From positions 434,001-498,000 of the forward strand of contig NZ_LECU01000004.1 of assembly GCF_001027745.1 (NCBI RefSeq): 64,000 nucleotides of DNA, read 5' to 3'. Position 1 is the stretch's first letter. Every line of letters starts with the position of its first letter. Below are positions 62,960 to 64,000 of the stretch, piece after piece. This DNA comes from Pedobacter sp. BMA (GTDB taxonomy: Bacteria > Bacteroidota > Bacteroidia > Sphingobacteriales > Sphingobacteriaceae). The translations under genes were made by a program, and so were the position numbers. The notes below the pieces were generated by a model that worked only from the letters and a program-made list of their open reading frames with translations, searched no databases and was not told the DNA's origin.

Positions 62960-63875
62960 CGCTTACGATTTCGACGTCGAAATCAAGTATAGCATTGGGC
63001 GGAACACTGCCGCTACCTGATGTACCATAACCTAAATCAGATGGAATAAACATTCTGAATTTGGCTCCTGCAGTGAACTTTGGAATAATCTTTCCCCAGC
63101 CGGTTATTACTCCAGTAAGTGTTGTTGTGTATGTACCGTCTGTAGAAGAGTCAAAAACAGTTCCGTCAATAAATCTCCCGGTATATTTAACAACTAGTGA
63201 ACTTGATTCGCTAATAGGATCCACTCCAGTTCCTGTAGTCGTAGTAATGTAATATACCCTCGATACATCCTTAGTCGCCGTTAAACCTTTAGTGGCCAAA
63301 TAATTTGTTATTTTATAATCATCAAACTGCCATTGTTTTGCGTAAGCATAACTCGTTAAGGTAATATCAAGATTTTCGTTTGATGGAATGCTTCCCGCTC
63401 CGTTTCTGCCAAATGCTAAATAAGAAGGCAATAAAATGCGTGCAGAACCACCTGGTTTCAATTTCAATGCTGCCGTGCGGAAAGCTGGTATATTCCAGGC
63501 GCTCGCGGTATTTTGACCAGGGGCAAGCAATGATGACTGATAAAAGCTGTTAAGATATCCTACATACGTCCCTAAATTAGCGTAGGTTGGCGACTGTAAG
63601 TATTGCGTACCGCTGCTCATCGATTTGATTGTGACATCATATAATATCGAATCTTTATTTGCAAACAATGAACCAGTCGTCGGATTGGTAACCTGATAGT
63701 AGAAACCTGTTTTAAGTGAATCAGGTACCATCGAAGTCAGTTTATTCTTGGATATATAAGCCGCTATAGCCGAATCATCAACAGTTTGTATAGAATCATA
63801 CTCCTTTTTACAGGAGCTGAATATTGTTGAAGCCACGATAAGTGTCAGGAGGCTAAGTTTGGTAAAATTGTTCAT
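62949..63875 (-). CDS. FKBP-type peptidyl-prolyl isomerase lipoprotein, two FKBP domains
   Basis: 308 residues, lipobox ...F-S-S-C22-K-K. Two FKBP-like units: ~70-187 (K-P-G-G-S-A-R-I-L-L-P-S-Y-L-A-F-G...G-S-I-P-S-N-E-N-L) and ~222-306 (V-V-K-Y-T-G-R-F-I-D-G-T-V-F-D-S-S...K-F-R-M-F-I-P-S-D-L-G-Y-G...V-P-P-N-A-I-L-D-F-D-V-E-I). The second is closest to active FKBPs; the first looks degenerate. It should assist folding of outer-membrane or periplasmic proteins. Upstream lies a leftover tail of another FKBP gene. Confidence 0.93.
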   Translation of the reverse strand: MNNFTKLSLLTLIVASTIFSSCKKEYDSIQTVDDSAIAAYISKNKLTSMVPDSLKTGFYYQVTNPTTGSLFANKDSILYDVTIKSMSSGTQYLQSPTYANLGTYVGYLNSFYQSSLLAPGQNTASAWNIPAFRTAALKLKPGGSARILLPSYLAFGRNGAGSIPSNENLDITLTSYAYAKQWQFDDYKITNYLATKGLTATKDVSRVYYITTTTGTGVDPISESSSLVVKYTGRFIDGTVFDSSTDGTYTTTLTGVITGWGKIIPKFTAGAKFRMFIPSDLGYGTSGSGSVPPNAILDFDVEIVSVTN

Positions 63876-63878
63876 TTA

Positions 63879-63953
63879 TTATTGTACGTCTGTAAGTGTA
63901 ATTGTAAAATCGAGTATTGAATTGGCAGAGACATTACCTGCAAAAATAAGCTT
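63879..63953 (-). pseudogene. remnant C-terminus of a second FKBP gene
   Basis: On the minus strand the codons just before the FKBP gene read G-N-V-S-A-N-S-I-L-D-F-T-I-T-L-T-D-V-Q and stop at TAA 63879-63881, three bases before the next ATG (63875). This mirrors the family ending G-S-V-P-P-N-A-I-L-D-F-D-V-E-I-V-S-V. About five codons further upstream an in-frame TAA ends the homology and AT-rich non-coding sequence begins. It is probably the tail of a tandem FKBP gene lost by deletion. Confidence 0.6.
63941..63948 (-). promoter_or_regulatory. Bacteroidetes -7 box (TATTTTTG) for the FKBP lipoprotein gene
   Basis: Reverse-strand TATTTTTG, 65 bases before the FKBP ATG; matches TAnnTTTG. It lies within the FKBP-tail remnant, so a promoter may have arisen or been exposed at the deletion junction. 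Confidence 0.4.
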
Positions 63954-64000
63954 TTAATACGGATGCTACAATTTTTAACCTATTTTAACAAAAAAGCTGA

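Noticed and set aside
1..64000. CRISPR arrays, insertion sequences, prophage or plasmid functions
   Set aside because: Looked for regularly spaced repeats, transposases, integrases and phage genes; none found. The only tandem repeats are the two short intergenic arrays listed.

Overview
The window is a chromosomal segment of a Bacteroidetes bacterium, most likely of the Sphingobacteriaceae (Pedobacter-like). The evidence is SusC/SusD and TonB-receptor pairs, a DUF4249/receptor pair, many lipoproteins and outer-membrane proteins, a bacillithiol-type YtxJ protein, tandem rhomboids, A-rich start regions instead of strong Shine-Dalgarno sites, and many Bacteroidetes-type -7 promoter boxes (TAnnTTTG). 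Base composition is moderate to low in GC and looks even. No phage, insertion sequence, integrase or CRISPR array was seen. The assignment rests on gene content, not on a database search.

Layout. 1-9 kb: truncated M1 aminopeptidase, small exported and redox proteins, a LytS/LytTR two-component system, ribH, a bacilliredoxin-like protein, malate:quinone oxidoreductase and MsrA. 9-14 kb: an Fe(II)/2-oxoglutarate oxygenase, then (reverse) an amidohydrolase lipoprotein overlapping a beta-lactamase-fold hydrolase with a GH3-C-like N-terminus. 14-19 kb: mutL, two rhomboid proteases and an EEP-family enzyme as a tight operon, then a nitroreductase gene broken by a one-base frameshift. 19-38 kb: cell-surface genes, including an MG2/TonB-plug protein, DUF4249 with its receptor, SGNH hydrolase, SusC/SusD, a TlpA-like protein, a GH43-like enzyme and a large TonB receptor. 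38-48 kb: padR-pspC, amino acid permease, TrxR-like flavoprotein, methyltransferase, UbiA-like protein, twin tRNA-Val genes, recO and an MMPL/RND exporter. 48-58 kb: ileS-dksA-like-lspA and odhA-odhB. 57-64 kb: two photolyase/cryptochrome genes around a MuiA-family protein and a TIGR01777 oxidoreductase, then an FKBP lipoprotein with a leftover FKBP tail beside it.

Most notable region: the leader of the SusC/SusD operon (about 32015-32495, minus strand). It holds a promoter box, a well-formed SAM-I (S-box) riboswitch aptamer, an intrinsic terminator, and then a 29-codon ORF ending R-M-C-S-S-G-C whose stop codon lies in the arm of a second hairpin. This suggests an outer-membrane importer gated first by S-adenosylmethionine and possibly also by a cysteine-sensing leader peptide. 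The riboswitch is directly recognisable. The leader-peptide function and the sulfur-compound substrate are inference.
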